Below, piece by piece: positions 49,801 through 61,192 of a stretch of DNA of 64,000 nt. This DNA comes from JAXMCI01 sp046349435 (GTDB lineage: Bacteria; Pseudomonadota; Alphaproteobacteria; Dongiales; Dongiaceae): the NCBI GenBank assembly GCA_046349435.1, contig JAXMCI010000003.1:124001-188000 (forward strand), written 5' to 3'. A model generated the notes under the pieces. It ran no database searches. It had not been told where the DNA came from and saw only the letters and a program-made list of their open reading frames with translations. Every line of letters begins with the position of its first letter. Position 1 is the first letter of the stretch. The position numbers and the translations under genes are program-made.

Positions 49801-51380
49801 ACAGCGGCGACTACGGCATCCGGGTCACGGCCTATCTCAGCAGCGGCAGCAGCCTGACGCAGAGCCTGGCGATCTCGGGCAACGTCGTCGACCGGGCCGA
49901 CGAGGACGGCATCTTCGTCGTGGCGACGGCCTACCGCAACTCCAGCGTGACCCAGACGGTGGCGATCACCGGCAACTCGGTGAACGACACCGGCGAGGAC
50001 GGCATCTATGTCGGCATCGGCGCGTTCAACGACGCAATCGCCACCCAGTCGCTGTCCATCACCGGCAACCGGGTCACCAATGCCGGCGACGAAGGCATCG
50101 AGGTGTTCGCCTACGCCAGCAACTTCGGCAGCGTGACGCAGGGGCCGCTCTCCATTACTGGCAACACGGTGTCGGACGTCGGCGGCGACGGCATCGAGCT
50201 CAAGAACAGGGTAAGCGCCGACGGCGTGCTGGTGCAGGGCAGCACCGACGCTCCGGTGGTGATCGCCAACAATACGGTGTCGAACGTCAGTGCCGACTAC
50301 AGCGGCATCAACCTGTCGAGCTACGTGCGCGGCGGCGACTCGGTGCTCAGCCAGGCCGTGGTCGTCAGCGGCAACAGCATCGACGGCGCGGGCACCGGGA
50401 TCTACGTGACGACCGGCGTCCGCAGCGGGGCCGACGTCTCACAGGCCGTGACGGTTTCGGCCAACGTGATGAACAACGTCTCGTACGGCGTCTTCGCCCA
50501 GAACTCCATCTTCAACGGCGCAACGCGACCAGGACGCTGTCGATCACCGCAACGTGATCGACGAGGAGTGGCCGGGTCCGCGGGATCGGCATCGGGGTCT
50601 ACAACGACGTCTGGAACGCGAAGACCGATCCTGACCGTGACGATCCAGTCGAACACCGTGGCGACGGCGAACACCAAGGCGACGGCGGGGATCGGGATCT
50701 ACAACCGGGCCTACAACGGCGGCGACATCACGCAGACGCTGACGGTCGACGCCAACAGCATCGCCGACGGCTTCCAGGCCGGGATCAACCTGGAGGAGAT
50801 CGCGTCCACCGGCGGCTTCATCGGGCAGAGCCTGGGGATCACCAACAACAACATCGGGGCCGCGCGCTACGCCGGCATCGGCTTCTACGCCCGGGCGCTG
50901 TCAGGCGGCGACATCTCGCAGGGCGGTGCGGTCAGCGGCAACACGGTGGCCGGCGAAACCGGGATCAAGGGCGCCGGGCTGGTGTCGACGATCTACGCGT
51001 CGGAGGGCGGCGGCGCCGTGACGGTGACGCAGTCGCTGGTGCTGACGAACAACAACTTCTCGGGCAACACCGGGGACGGCATGTTCGTCAGGGCGCAGGA
51101 GAATGGCGGCGCGGACGTGCTGCAGAACCTGTCGCTGTCGGGGAACGTGATCGACGGCAACGGGGACGACGGCGTGCATGCGTTCGCGTTCAATGCCGGA
51201 ACGACGCAGTCGCTGACCTTCGTGAACGGCAGCAACAACAGCGTTTCAACAACAACGACGCGTTCGGCGTCTACGGCAGCAATGGCGGCGGCGCGGTGCA
51301 GACCATCAGCCTGGGCAACAGCATCCTGACCGGGAACAACGGCGGCGACCGGCGGCAACGCGACCTTCACGAACTCAAGC
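46864..51380 (+). pseudogene. Inverse autotransporter/beta-helix protein, copy 3 (frameshifted as assembled)
   Basis: About 1500 residues. The start at 46864 gives MGMNVRLRSRLLVGAAAVAL, then the shared barrel. Indels inferred by comparison: a base lost near 47625 (GGLELRIPLG region), two gained near 47802 (HTIVFAS), one gained near 47947 (EVSQPLQ), several between 50515 and 50640, and one or more after 51240. Between 48000 and 50515 one frame runs unbroken for about 840 residues and shows the rungs clearly (VTIQDNTIARNNEDGIDI, NVTGNLIDNSGDEAIDI). The C-terminus resembles copy 2 (SLGNSILTGN, GGNATFTN), but the exact stop is lost in the last shift, so the end is approximate. Confidence 0.8.
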
Positions 51381-51402
51381 CGGGCGACATCGCCTGCGCA
51401 CT

Positions 51403-51433
51403 GGCGCGGCCTCGGCCGCGCCGATTTGCTTTG
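51403..51433 (+). terminator. Terminator-like hairpin after copy 3
   Basis: GGCGCGGC (51403-51410) pairs with GCCGCGCC (51415-51422) across CTCG, followed by GATTTGCTTT. It belongs to the same hairpin family as those after copies 4 and 5. Confidence 0.65.
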
Positions 51434-51453
51434 GATCTTTCGTACGGCGCAGC

Positions 51454-51463
51454 TTTGCATTAG
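51454..51463 (+). promoter_or_regulatory. AT-rich promoter-like patch before copy 4
   Basis: TTTGCATTAG is the counterpart of the TTTGCATTAAT patch found at the same distance from the hairpin before copies 5 and 6. It is the only AT-rich segment of the intergenic cassette and may be part of a promoter. Confidence 0.35.
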
Positions 51464-51532
51464 CTTCTTTTTCCGGAAGGCCACCTGGGGATCCGGGTGG
51501 CAGAGCCAAGGGATGGGGAATCGTCACCGGGG

Positions 51533-54500
51533 ATGAACGTTCGTCTGCGGTCGCGGCTCCCTGGTCGGCGTGGCGACCGTGGCGCTGGCTGGCGGCCTCG
51601 GTGCCGGCACGGCGCTGGCGCAGGAGGCGAAGTGGCAGCCCTGCTCGAGGCCGGTGATGGCGGGGACCAACCACAGTCGGCGACGCCGACATCTTCGTGC
51701 CGATCTGGCAGGACCAGACCTCGCCGTTGTTCGGGATTTCTGGGGACGTTCAGCAGCCGACGCAGGAAGGCAATTTCGGCCTGGGCTATCGCACGCAGGT
51801 TGATCCGTCCTGATCCTGGGCGCTACGGCTACTTCGACATCCAGAACAGCGAGAACGACAACCTGTTCTACCAGGCGACGCTGGGGCTGGAGGCGCTGTC
51901 GGTCGACTGGGACTTCCGTGAACGGGCTATCCTGTTCAACGCCGGCGGGCAGAGCGTCGACAACGGCGACGGCCACCTGGAGATCAACGGCGCCACGATC
52001 GGGATCACGACGACAAGGAGAAGCCGCCGGCGGGTCGGACGGCGAGGTGATGGCGGCTGCCGATCTTCCCGGCGGACGGCGACATGGACGTCCGCGTCTT
52101 CATCGGCGGCTACTTCTTCACTTCATCCTCGACGTCGATGACCGCCTGCGCGGGCGCCTTCGAGGTGCGGCTCTACGACATCGAGCCTTCCGGGGATGCA
52201 GTCGCTGACGATCAATGGCGAGGTGCAGTGGACAACGCGGCATGCGCGCCTCGGCGCGGCTGGAGCGCATCCTGCTGGCCATGGCCAGGACGCCGGTCCG
52301 AGCTTCGTCGCCGCTCGACCGGCGGATGGTCGACCGGGTGCAGCGCGACGTCGACATCGTGACGGAGAACAGTCCGACCCGAACGACGTGGTGGTCGACG
52401 AGTTGACGGTGAAGACGCACACGATCAGGCCTGCGTCGGCCACGGCGCGGCGGACGGTCGCGGGACGAAGGCGACCCGGTGTCGCTGGACAACGCGGTGG
52501 CGCTGCGTACCGCTGGCCGGAACGCGATCATCGTGGTGCAGGGCGACGGCGCATCGATCGAGGTGACGCAGCCGCTGCAGCTGGCCTCGGGGCAGGCGCT
52601 GCTGGGCGGCGGGTCGAAGCCGTGCCGCCGCACGACGCGAACGACTCGAGCATCACGGTCGGGTTCAAGGTGCTGGCCTGCGGCCGACGCTGGTCGGCAC
52701 GGACCCGAGCCGCGACCTGATCGACATGGCCGCCGGCACGCAGAACGAGATCTACGGTCTGGACCTGCAAGACATGCTCCAACGGCATCTTCGGCCTGGA
52801 AATACGGAAGGGCGACGTCAAGGAGACGAACATCGACCCGCCGATCGCCAACGGCATCTACCTCGTGCAGGCGACCGGGCCCTTCCCGCCGCCGGCGAGC
52901 ACGTTCGTGCACATCGAGGGCAACACGATCATCGGTGCCGGCAACGACGGCATCAAGGTGGCGAGCTTCATCGGCGACGAGGACGGCGCGCAAACGCAGT
53001 CGAGATCATCGACCACAACACCGCCAGCGGCAACGCCACGACGGCATCGAGGTCCTGAACGAGGTCTCGGGCGCCGGGACGAAGCTGGACGCAATCGCTG
53101 CAGATCACCTACAACACCGCCAACGCAACGCCTGGCGGCCTGATCCCGGTCGCGCTGGCGCTGATCGCGCAGCAGTTGATCGACGCCAGGCGGCATCGGC
53201 ATCGCGGTCGAGAACCTCGTGTTCGAGGGCGGCAATGATCAGCCAGGGCGTGGTGATCGCCGGCAACACCGCCAACTTCAACTATGCCCGCTCGCGCCTC
53301 ATCGGCGTGGGCCGACATCCAGCAGATCAACCTGCTCGGCGGCATCGGCGCCGTGCTGAACGAGGCCGAAGGCGTACTGATCAGCCAGATCGCGTCGATC
53401 GTCGGCAACACCGCCAACTACAACAGCCGGGGCCGCATCGTCGGCCTGAACGATGCAGCCCTCGACGCCACCATCGACCAGCAGCTGGCGATCTCCGGCA
53501 CCCCGTCGGCGCCATGGCGCTGATGAAGCACATCCGGATCATCGGCCTGGCCCGGCAGACCTGAACGGCGTCATCGCCGTCGGCAATTTCGCCTACCGCC
53601 TGGGCACGATCAGCCAGTCGCTGGCGATCGACAACAACACGGTGCAGGCTGGCCAAGAGCGACGGGATCAGCGGTTGCAACTTCGCCGCCTACAATTCGG
53701 GTGTCACCCAGTCCGGCCAGATCACCGGCAACCTCGTCGATCTACAACAGGCGCGGGCTTCGGCATCTTCCCTGTTCAACGGCAACGGTGCTACCGCCCG
53801 GCGGGCAGCGCTCGGGGTGGCCGTCAGCCAGCGACGTTGACGATCGCCATGGGCAACACCATCCACAACAACGAGGACGGCATCGCGGCGAGAACGAGGC
53901 CCGCAACAGCGGGATCGCCAGCCAGTCGCTGCTCATCGCCAGCAACAACATCTACCAGAACAGCCGCGACGGCATCTTCCTCGGCAACCGGGCCGGATTC
54001 GACTCCGCGCCGTCACGCAGAACGCGACGATCCAGGGCAATACGATCGCCTGCAGCAACGACGACGGGATCGACATCGAGGACCATGCGCATTCGGCACG
54101 ACCTTCGCGAGCGTGTCGATCGTCGGCAACAGCATCGTCCAGAACGACGGCGACGGCATCGTCGGGAACCGGGCGAGACGGCCTTCCGCAGGCGCCCAAC
54201 ATCACCGGCAACACGATCCTGAGCAACTTCGGCGACGGCCGAGGTCGGCGCTACCTGTCGAACGGGTTCGTGATCAGCCAGGACGGCCAACGTCGACATC
54301 AATATCGACAACAGCGGCGACGACGGCATCGACGTCGGCCTGCGCGGCGAGGACGGGGTCAGCGCCTCGCAGCACATCAGCATCGGCGGCAACTCGTCCT
54401 CAACAGCGACGAGTACGGCGCGGTGACGACCTATCTCAGCTTCGGCAGCCGCCTGACGCAGAGCGTCGAGGTCGCCACCAACATCGTCGACCGCGCGGGC

Positions 54501-56163
54501 GAGGACGGCGTCAAGCTCCGGACCGATCTCTATGGCAAGGCCGACGCCACGCAGACCGTGGCGATCACCGGCAACTCGATCAACGACGTCGGGGAGAACG
54601 GCATCTACGTCGTCGTGCGGGCCCGCGGCGATGCCACCGGCACCGCAGTCGCTCGATCACCGGCAACCAGGTCACCAATGCCGAGTGGGCACCGGCATCG
54701 CCGTTCGCCTACGTCTTCAACGACGGCTTCGTCACCCAGGGTCCGCTGTCCATCACCGGCAACTCGATCAAGGACGTCGGCCGCTACGGCATCATCCTTG
54801 GGCGTCAACGCCTTTAACGGCGGCACGGTCGAGATGGGCTCGACCGACGCGCTGGTGCAGATCTCCGGCAACACGGTCACCGGCTCCGACCGCGACGGCA
54901 TCGACGTGTATGTCTATGCGAGCAGCGGGGCCGAGGTCAGCCAGGCGATCGTGATCGGCGACAACGTCGTCGACCACGTCAAGCAGAACGGCATCTATGT
55001 CCGGGTGGAGGCCTGGCAGAACGGCTCGTCTCCCAGAGCCTGACGCTGAGCGGCAACAGCCTGACGCACAACAGCAGCAACGGCATCGACATCTCGACCC
55101 TCGCCTACGACTTTCGGCTCGGCCTCGCAGACGATCTCGATCTCCGGCAACGTGATCGAGAGCAATGCCGGCGACGGCATCCGGATGGACACGAAGGCCT
55201 ATGAGGATATCGCGTTCGCCAGCCAGGACGTGGTGATCGCGGACAACACGATCGCGAGCAACTCCGGCAACGGCATCTTCATCTCGACCTTCGTCAGCGA
55301 CGAGGCGACCGCTCCGCAGCACATCACGATCGGCGGCAACCAGATCACCGAGAAACCGCTCGGCTGACTATGTCGACTCCAACGTGAAGTCGGGACGGCG
55401 ACTTCGCCAACCTGACGCAGGCGCTGCTGTCCTCGACAACGTCATCCGGGGCAACCGCGGCGGCGGCGTGCGGGTGGTCAGCTACGCCTACCGCGATAAT
55501 GCCTTCATCAGCCAGGACGTGGTCGTCACGACAACACCATCGGCGACAATTCCGGCGACGGCGTCTTCTTGCTCGGCGAAGGCGTTCTTCGAGGCAGTGG
55601 TGATCTCGCAGGACGTCACGCTGACCGGCAATGCCATCACCAGCAACGGCGGCCAGGGCATCGACGACGTATCGAACTTCGCCAGCGGCGACGGCGCCTT
55701 GGTCAGCCAGTACCTCTCGATCGGCCTGAACACGATCGCCGGCAACGACAACAACGGCATCCGCGTTTTCAACCGTGCGTACGCGGCGACGGTTACCCAA
55801 GACGTCAGGCTGACCAGCAACTTCGTTTCCAGCAATGGCGAGAACGGCATCTTCTTCTCGGCCTATGCGCACAACTTCGTCATCTCGTCGATCGACGTCT
55901 ACGTCGCGGCGGGCGGGAACCGGGTCACCAGCAACGGAGCGGACGGCTCGCGTGCCTACCAGAACGGCAACGGGCGTTTCCAGCACTTCACGCTGGGAAC
56001 GCAGGACAGCGTCACCTTCAACACCGGCCACGGCATCAACCTGTCCGCAACCGGTGGCGCCGCCCTGCATCTTCACACAGGGCGGGCCGCGATCAGCGAG
56101 CGCAACGGCCTGACGCCGCAGGTCTACGCGCACGGCCCCGGCACTATCATCGTACTGCCCTGA
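51533..56163 (+). pseudogene. Inverse autotransporter/beta-helix protein, copy 4 (heavily frameshifted as assembled)
   Basis: A full-length homologue is traceable from the signal peptide (MNVRLRSRL at 51533) through the barrel, linker and passenger to a C-terminus at 56163, but small indels occur every few tens of bases up to about 55400 and no frame stays right for long. Recognisable islands include NSENDNLFYQATLGLEALSV, TASVNIVDRAGEDGVKLRTD-type rungs near 54480 and, after 55600, an open end with NGENGIFFSAYAHNF. Compared with copy 5 the DNA is almost the same apart from the indels. Either this copy is decaying, or the consensus here is poor because near-identical repeats confuse assembly; the second seems more likely. 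Confidence 0.75.
54421..55340 (+). repeat. Long block nearly identical to 59294-60225 (copies 4 and 5)
   Basis: The passenger DNA from TGACGACCTATCTCAGCTTC (54424) to the ATCACGATCGGCGGCAACCA segment (about 55323) matches copy 5 from about 59297 to 60213 with only scattered substitutions plus a few indels. Passengers of other copies differ here. The block has therefore been copied recently by duplication or gene conversion. Confidence 0.8.
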
Positions 56164-56200
56164 TCCCCGGCAGCCCGGGTTTCCCGGGCACTCGCGGGCG

Positions 56201-56237
56201 GATCGGCGCGGCCCTCGGGCCGCGCCGATCTGCTTTG
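56201..56237 (+). terminator. Terminator-like hairpin after copy 4
   Basis: A 13-bp perfect stem, 56201-56213 (GATCGGCGCGGCC) with 56218-56230, around a CTCG loop, followed by TGCTTTG. Located about 40 bases after the copy 4 stop. Confidence 0.65.
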
Positions 56238-56257
56238 GACTTTCTGCGCGGCGCGGC

Positions 56258-56310
56258 TTTGCATTAATCCTCTCCGGACAGAATCGGCTCCGGAAACCGG
56301 GTGGCGGAGC
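56258..56310 (+). promoter_or_regulatory. Promoter-like patch and leader hairpin of copy 5
   Basis: TTTGCATTAAT (56258-56268) is an AT-rich island at the same place as before copies 4 and 6. GGCTCCG (56286-56292) and CGGAGC (56305-56310) form a short hairpin about 25-45 bases before the ATG. The following GGGGATAGGGGATCGGGTC includes the probable ribosome-binding site. Confidence 0.4.
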
Positions 56311-56332
56311 GCAGGGGATAGGGGATCGGGTC

Positions 56333-59300
56333 ATGGGGATCGACATTCGGCTGCGGTCGCGGCTTCTGGTGGGCGTCGCGACGGCGCTCGCTGCGCCGGG
56401 CGCAAGCAAGGCGCTGGCGCAGGAAGCGAAGCGGCAGCCCTGGCTCGAGGCCGGGGGATGGTGGGGACCAACCACAGCTTCGGGGACGTCGACATCTTCG
56501 TGCCGTCTGGCAGGACCAGACCTCGCTGCTGTTCGGCGACTTCCGGGGGACGTTCAGCAGCGAGCCGACGCAGGAAGGCAATTTCGGCCTGGGCTACCGC
56601 ACGCAGTGTGGACCCGTCCTGGATCCTGGGCGGCTACGGCTACTTCGACATCCAGAACAGCGAGAACGACAACCTGTTCTACCAGGCGACGCTCGGCCTC
56701 GGAGGCTCTGTCGGTCGACTGGGACTTCCGGGTGAACGGCTACATCCTGTTCAACGCTGGCGGGCAGAGCGTCGACAACGGCAACGGGCACCTGGAGATC
56801 AACGGCAACACGATCGGGATCACCACGGACAAGGAGAAGCCGCTCTACGGCTTCGACGGCGAGGTCGGCTGGCGTCTGCCGATCTTCCCGGCCGACGGCG
56901 ACATGGATGTGCGCGCCTTCATCGGCGGCTACTTCTTCACCAACTCCGACGTCGACACGATCGCCGGCCCGCGGGGCCGGCTCGAGGTGCGGCTCTACGA
57001 CCTCGACTTCCTGGGCGTGCAGTCCCGCCTGACGATCAACGGCGAGGTGCAGTGGGACAACCCGCGGGGCACGCAGGCCTTCGGCGGGCTGGAGCTGCGC
57101 ATCCCGCTGGGCGCGGTCACCGGGACGCCCGGTCCGAAGCTGTCGCCGCTCGACCGTCGGATGGTCGACCGTGTGCAGCGCGACGTCGACATCGTGACGG
57201 AGAAGTACGAGTCCGACCCGAACGACGTGGTGGTCGACGAGCTGACGGTGAAGACGCACACGATCGTGTTCGCGTCGGCCGACGGTGCCGCGGACGGTCG
57301 CGGGACGAAGGGCGACCCGGTGTCGCTGGACAACGCGGTGGCCCTGGCGGAGTCGCTGGGCCAGAACGCGATCATCGTGGTGCAGGGCAATGACGGCCCG
57401 ATCGAGGTGAGCCAGCCGCTGCAGCTGGCCTCGGGCCAGGCGCTGCTGGGCGGCGGCTCGAAGGTGCCGCTGCACGACGCGAGCGACCTGAACGTGACGA
57501 TCGGGTTCAAGGTGCCGGGCTCGCGGCCGACGCGGTCGGGACGAACTCGATGAGAACCCAGTCCAGATGGCGGCGGGGACGCAGAACGAGATCCACGGTC
57601 TCGACCTGCAGGGCGACATGGAACGGCATCTTCGGCCTGAACATGGAGCGGGCGATCGTCAAGGAGACGAACATCGACCCGCCGATCGCCAATGGCATCT
57701 ACATCGTCCAGGCGACCGGGCTCACCGGGCCGTCCAGCAGCTTCGTGCACATCGAGGGCAACACGATCATCGGTGCCGGCGAGGACGGCATCAAGGTGGC
57801 TAACTTCATCGGCGACGAGGATGGCGCGCACACGCAGTCCGTGATCATCGACCACAACACGGCCAGCTACAACGGGCATGACGGCATCGAGGCTCTGAAC
57901 GATGTCGGCAACTCGGGGTCGGTGCTGACGCAGTCGCTGCAGATCACCCACAACACCGCCAACGGCAACGGCTCGGGCGGCCTCATTCCGATCGTCACGG
58001 TGGCGCCGATCGTGCGCAAAGCCGCTGATCGACGCCGAGGGCGGCATCGGCATCGCGGTCGAGAACCTCGCGTTCGAGGGCGGCACGATCAGCCAGGGCG
58101 TGGTGATCGCCGGCAACACCGCCAACTTCAACTATGCCTTCACATCCATCAAGCGCGACCCCGGCCTCCTGCAGGCCAACCTGCTCGGCGCGGCGGGCAT
58201 CGGCGTGGCGGTGCTGAACGAGGCGGAAGGCGGCACGATCAGCCAGATCGCGTCGGTCATCGGCAACACGGCGAACTACAACAGCCGGGCCGGCATCATC
58301 GGCGCCAACGTCGCAGAATTTGACGGGCTGGTCGACCAGCAGCTGGCGATCTACGGCAACTTCGTCAGCGCCAACGGCGTGGACGGACCGATCCCGATCG
58401 TCGGGCCCGGCTTCGTTGCGGGCCTGAACGGCACCGGCATCGGCGTCGGCAACTTCGCCTACCGGTTCGGCACGGTCAGCCAGTCGCTGGCGATCGACAA
58501 CAACACGGTGGAGGCGAACAAGGAGGACGGCATCGCGCTGGGCAACTTCGCCGTCTACAACGCGGCGATCGCCCAGGCCGGCGAGATCAATGGCAACCTG
58601 GTCGACCACAACAGCGGCGCCGGCATCTTCCTGTTCAACGGCGCCACCCGCTATGGGGCCCCGCCGGGCATCTACGGCTCGACGATCAGCCAGTCGCTGC
58701 TGATCGCCGGCAACACCGTGCACAACAACGAGGACGGCATCGGCGGCTTCAACGCGGCCGACAACGAAGGCGCCATCAGCCAGTCGCTGGTGATCGCCAG
58801 CAACAACATCTACCAGAACAGCGGCGACGGCATCTTCCTGGGGAGCCAGGCGGAGGACGGCGCCTTCATCACCCAGAACGTGACGATCCAGGGCAACACG
58901 ATCGCCCGGAGCAACGATGACGGGATCGACATCCAGACCTATGCGAGCCTCGGCACGGTCTCGCAGAGCGTGTCGATCGTCGGCAACAGCATCGTCCAGA
59001 ACGACGGCGACGGCATCTTCGTCGGGAACCGGGGCGAGGACGGGCTCCTCTCGCAGGCGCTCAACATCACCGGCAACACGATCCTGAGCAACTTCGGCGA
59101 CGGCGTCGAGGTCGGCAGCTACCTGTCGAACGGGTTCGTGATCAGCCAGACGGTCAACGTCGCGAACAACGTCATCGACAACAGCGGCGACGACGGCATC
59201 GACGTCGGCCTGCGCGGCGAGGACGGGGTCAGCGCCTCGCAGCACATCAGCATCGGCGGCAACTCGGTCCTCAACAGCGACGAGTACGGCGTGCTGGTGA

Positions 59301-61027
59301 CGACCTATCTCAGCTTCGGCAGCCGCCTGACGCAGAGCGTCGAGGTCGCCACCAACATCGTCGACCGCGCGGGCGAGGACGGCGTCAAGCTCCGGACCGA
59401 CCTCTATGGCAAGGCCGACGCCACGCAGACCGTGGCGATCACCGGCAACTCGATCAACGACGTCGGGGAGAACGGCATCTACGTCGTCGTGCGGGCCCGC
59501 GGCGATGCCACCGGCACGCAGTCGCTCTCGATCACCGGCAATCAGGTCACCAATGCCGAGGGCACCGGCATCGCCGTGTTCGCCTACGTCTTCAACGACG
59601 GCTTCGTCACCCAGGGTCCGCTGTCCATCACCGGCAACTCGATCAAGGACGTCGGCCGCTACGGCATCATCCTGGGCGTCAACGCCTTCAACGGCGGCAC
59701 GGTCGAGATGGGCTCGACCGACGCGCCGGTGCAGATCTCCGGCAACACGGTCACCGGCTCCGACCGCGACGGCATCGACGTGTATGTCTATGCGAGCAGC
59801 GGGGCCGAGGTCAGCCAGGCGATCGTGATCGGCGACAACGTCGTCGACCACGTCAAGCAGAACGGCATCTATGTCCGGGTGGAGGCCTGGCAGAACGGGC
59901 TCGTCTCCCAGAGCCTGACGCTGAGCGGCAACAGCCTGACGCACAACAGCAGCAACGGCATCGACATCTCGACCCTCGCCTACGACTTCGGCTCGGCCTC
60001 GCAGACGATCTCGATCTCCGGCAACGTGATCGAGAGCAATGCCGGCGACGGCATCCGGATGGACACGAAGGCCTATGAGGACATCGCGTTCGCCAGCCAG
60101 GACGTGGTGATCGCGGACAACACGATCGCGAGCAACTCCGGCAACGGCATCCTCATCTCGACCTTCGTCAGCGACGAGGCGACCGCTTCGCAGCACATCA
60201 CGATCGGCGGCAACCAGATCACCGAGAACCGCTCGTTCGGGATCTATGTCGACTCCAACGTGAAGTCGGACGGCGACTTCGCCAACCTGACGCAGGCGCT
60301 GCTCGTCTCCGACAACGTCATCCGGGGCAACCGCGGCGGCGGCGTGCGGGTGGTCAGCTACGCCTACCGCGATAATGCCTTCATCAGCCAGGACGTGGCC
60401 GTCGCCGACAACACCATCGCCGGCAATTCCGGCGACGGCATCTTCTTGTCGGCGAGGGCGTTCAACGACGCGGTGGTCTCGCAGGGTGTGACCCTGACCG
60501 GCAACGCCATCACCGGCAATGCCTTCCAGGGCATCGACGTGTCGAACTACGTCAGGTCGGACGGCGCCTTCGTCAGCCAGTACCTGTCGATCGGCCTGAA
60601 CACGATCGCCGGCAATAGCGACAACGGCATCCGGATCGAAAACCGCGCCTACTACGGGACCGTCTCGCAGAAGGTCGCTCTCACCAGCAACTTCGTCTCC
60701 GCCAACGGCGAGAACGGTATCTTCTTCTCGGCTTACGCGCGCAACGGGATCACGTCGTACACCCGCCTCAACGTCGTGATGAACGCGAACCAGGTCACCC
60801 AGAACGCCGGGGACGGCCTGCGCGCCTACCAGAACGGCGACGGCGTGCTGCAGAACTTCACGCTGGGGACGCAGGACATCATCACCTCCAACACCGGCCA
60901 CGGCGTCAACCTGTCGGCCACCGGCGGCGGCACGCTGACGGTCACGGTCGGCGGGGCCACGATCAGCGGCAACAACCTGACGAACTTCTACACGCATCCG
61001 GGCGGCAACATCGTCGTGGTGCCCTGA
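56333..61027 (+). pseudogene. Inverse autotransporter/beta-helix protein, copy 5 (frameshifted in its first third as assembled)
   Basis: About 1565 residues. The signal peptide begins MGIDIRLRSRLLVGVATALA. Shifts are inferred near 56455 (a G lost from a G-run), 56504, 56609, 56700, 57533, 57620 and 58017. All fall in the barrel/linker part that is nearly identical between copies. From 58100 to the stop at 61027 one frame is open for 975 residues and gives the best view of a passenger: VTIQGNTIARSNDDGIDIQT, NITGNTILSNFGDGVEVGSY, VAITGNSINDVGENGIYVVV and many more rungs of about 33 residues. The end is GGNIVVVP, like copy 4 and unlike copies 2-3. There is no C-terminal barrel. Confidence 0.83.
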
Positions 61028-61062
61028 TCCGGCAGCTTCAGCCTCCCGAGCACTCGCGGACG

Positions 61063-61100
61063 AATCGGCGCGGCCCTCGGGCCGCGCCGATTTGCTTTGG
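61063..61100 (+). terminator. Terminator-like hairpin after copy 5
   Basis: A 13-bp stem, 61063-61075 (AATCGGCGCGGCC) with 61080-61092, around a CTCG loop, followed by TTGCTTTGG. Located 35 bases after the copy 5 stop. Confidence 0.65.
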
Positions 61101-61119
61101 GTCTTTCGCCCGGCGCAAC

Positions 61120-61170
61120 TTTGCATTAATTTTTGTACGGAATCGGCTCCGGCATATGGGTGGCGGAGCC
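61120..61170 (+). promoter_or_regulatory. Promoter-like patch and leader hairpin of copy 6
   Basis: TTTGCATTAAT (61120-61130) runs into TTTTTG, the most AT-rich point in the area. GGCTCCG (61145-61151) pairs with CGGAGCC (61164-61170). Position and sequence match the copy 5 leader. The hairpin sits 23 bases before the ATG and could affect ribosome access. Confidence 0.42.
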
Positions 61171-61192
61171 CAAGGGGATAGGGGATCGGATC

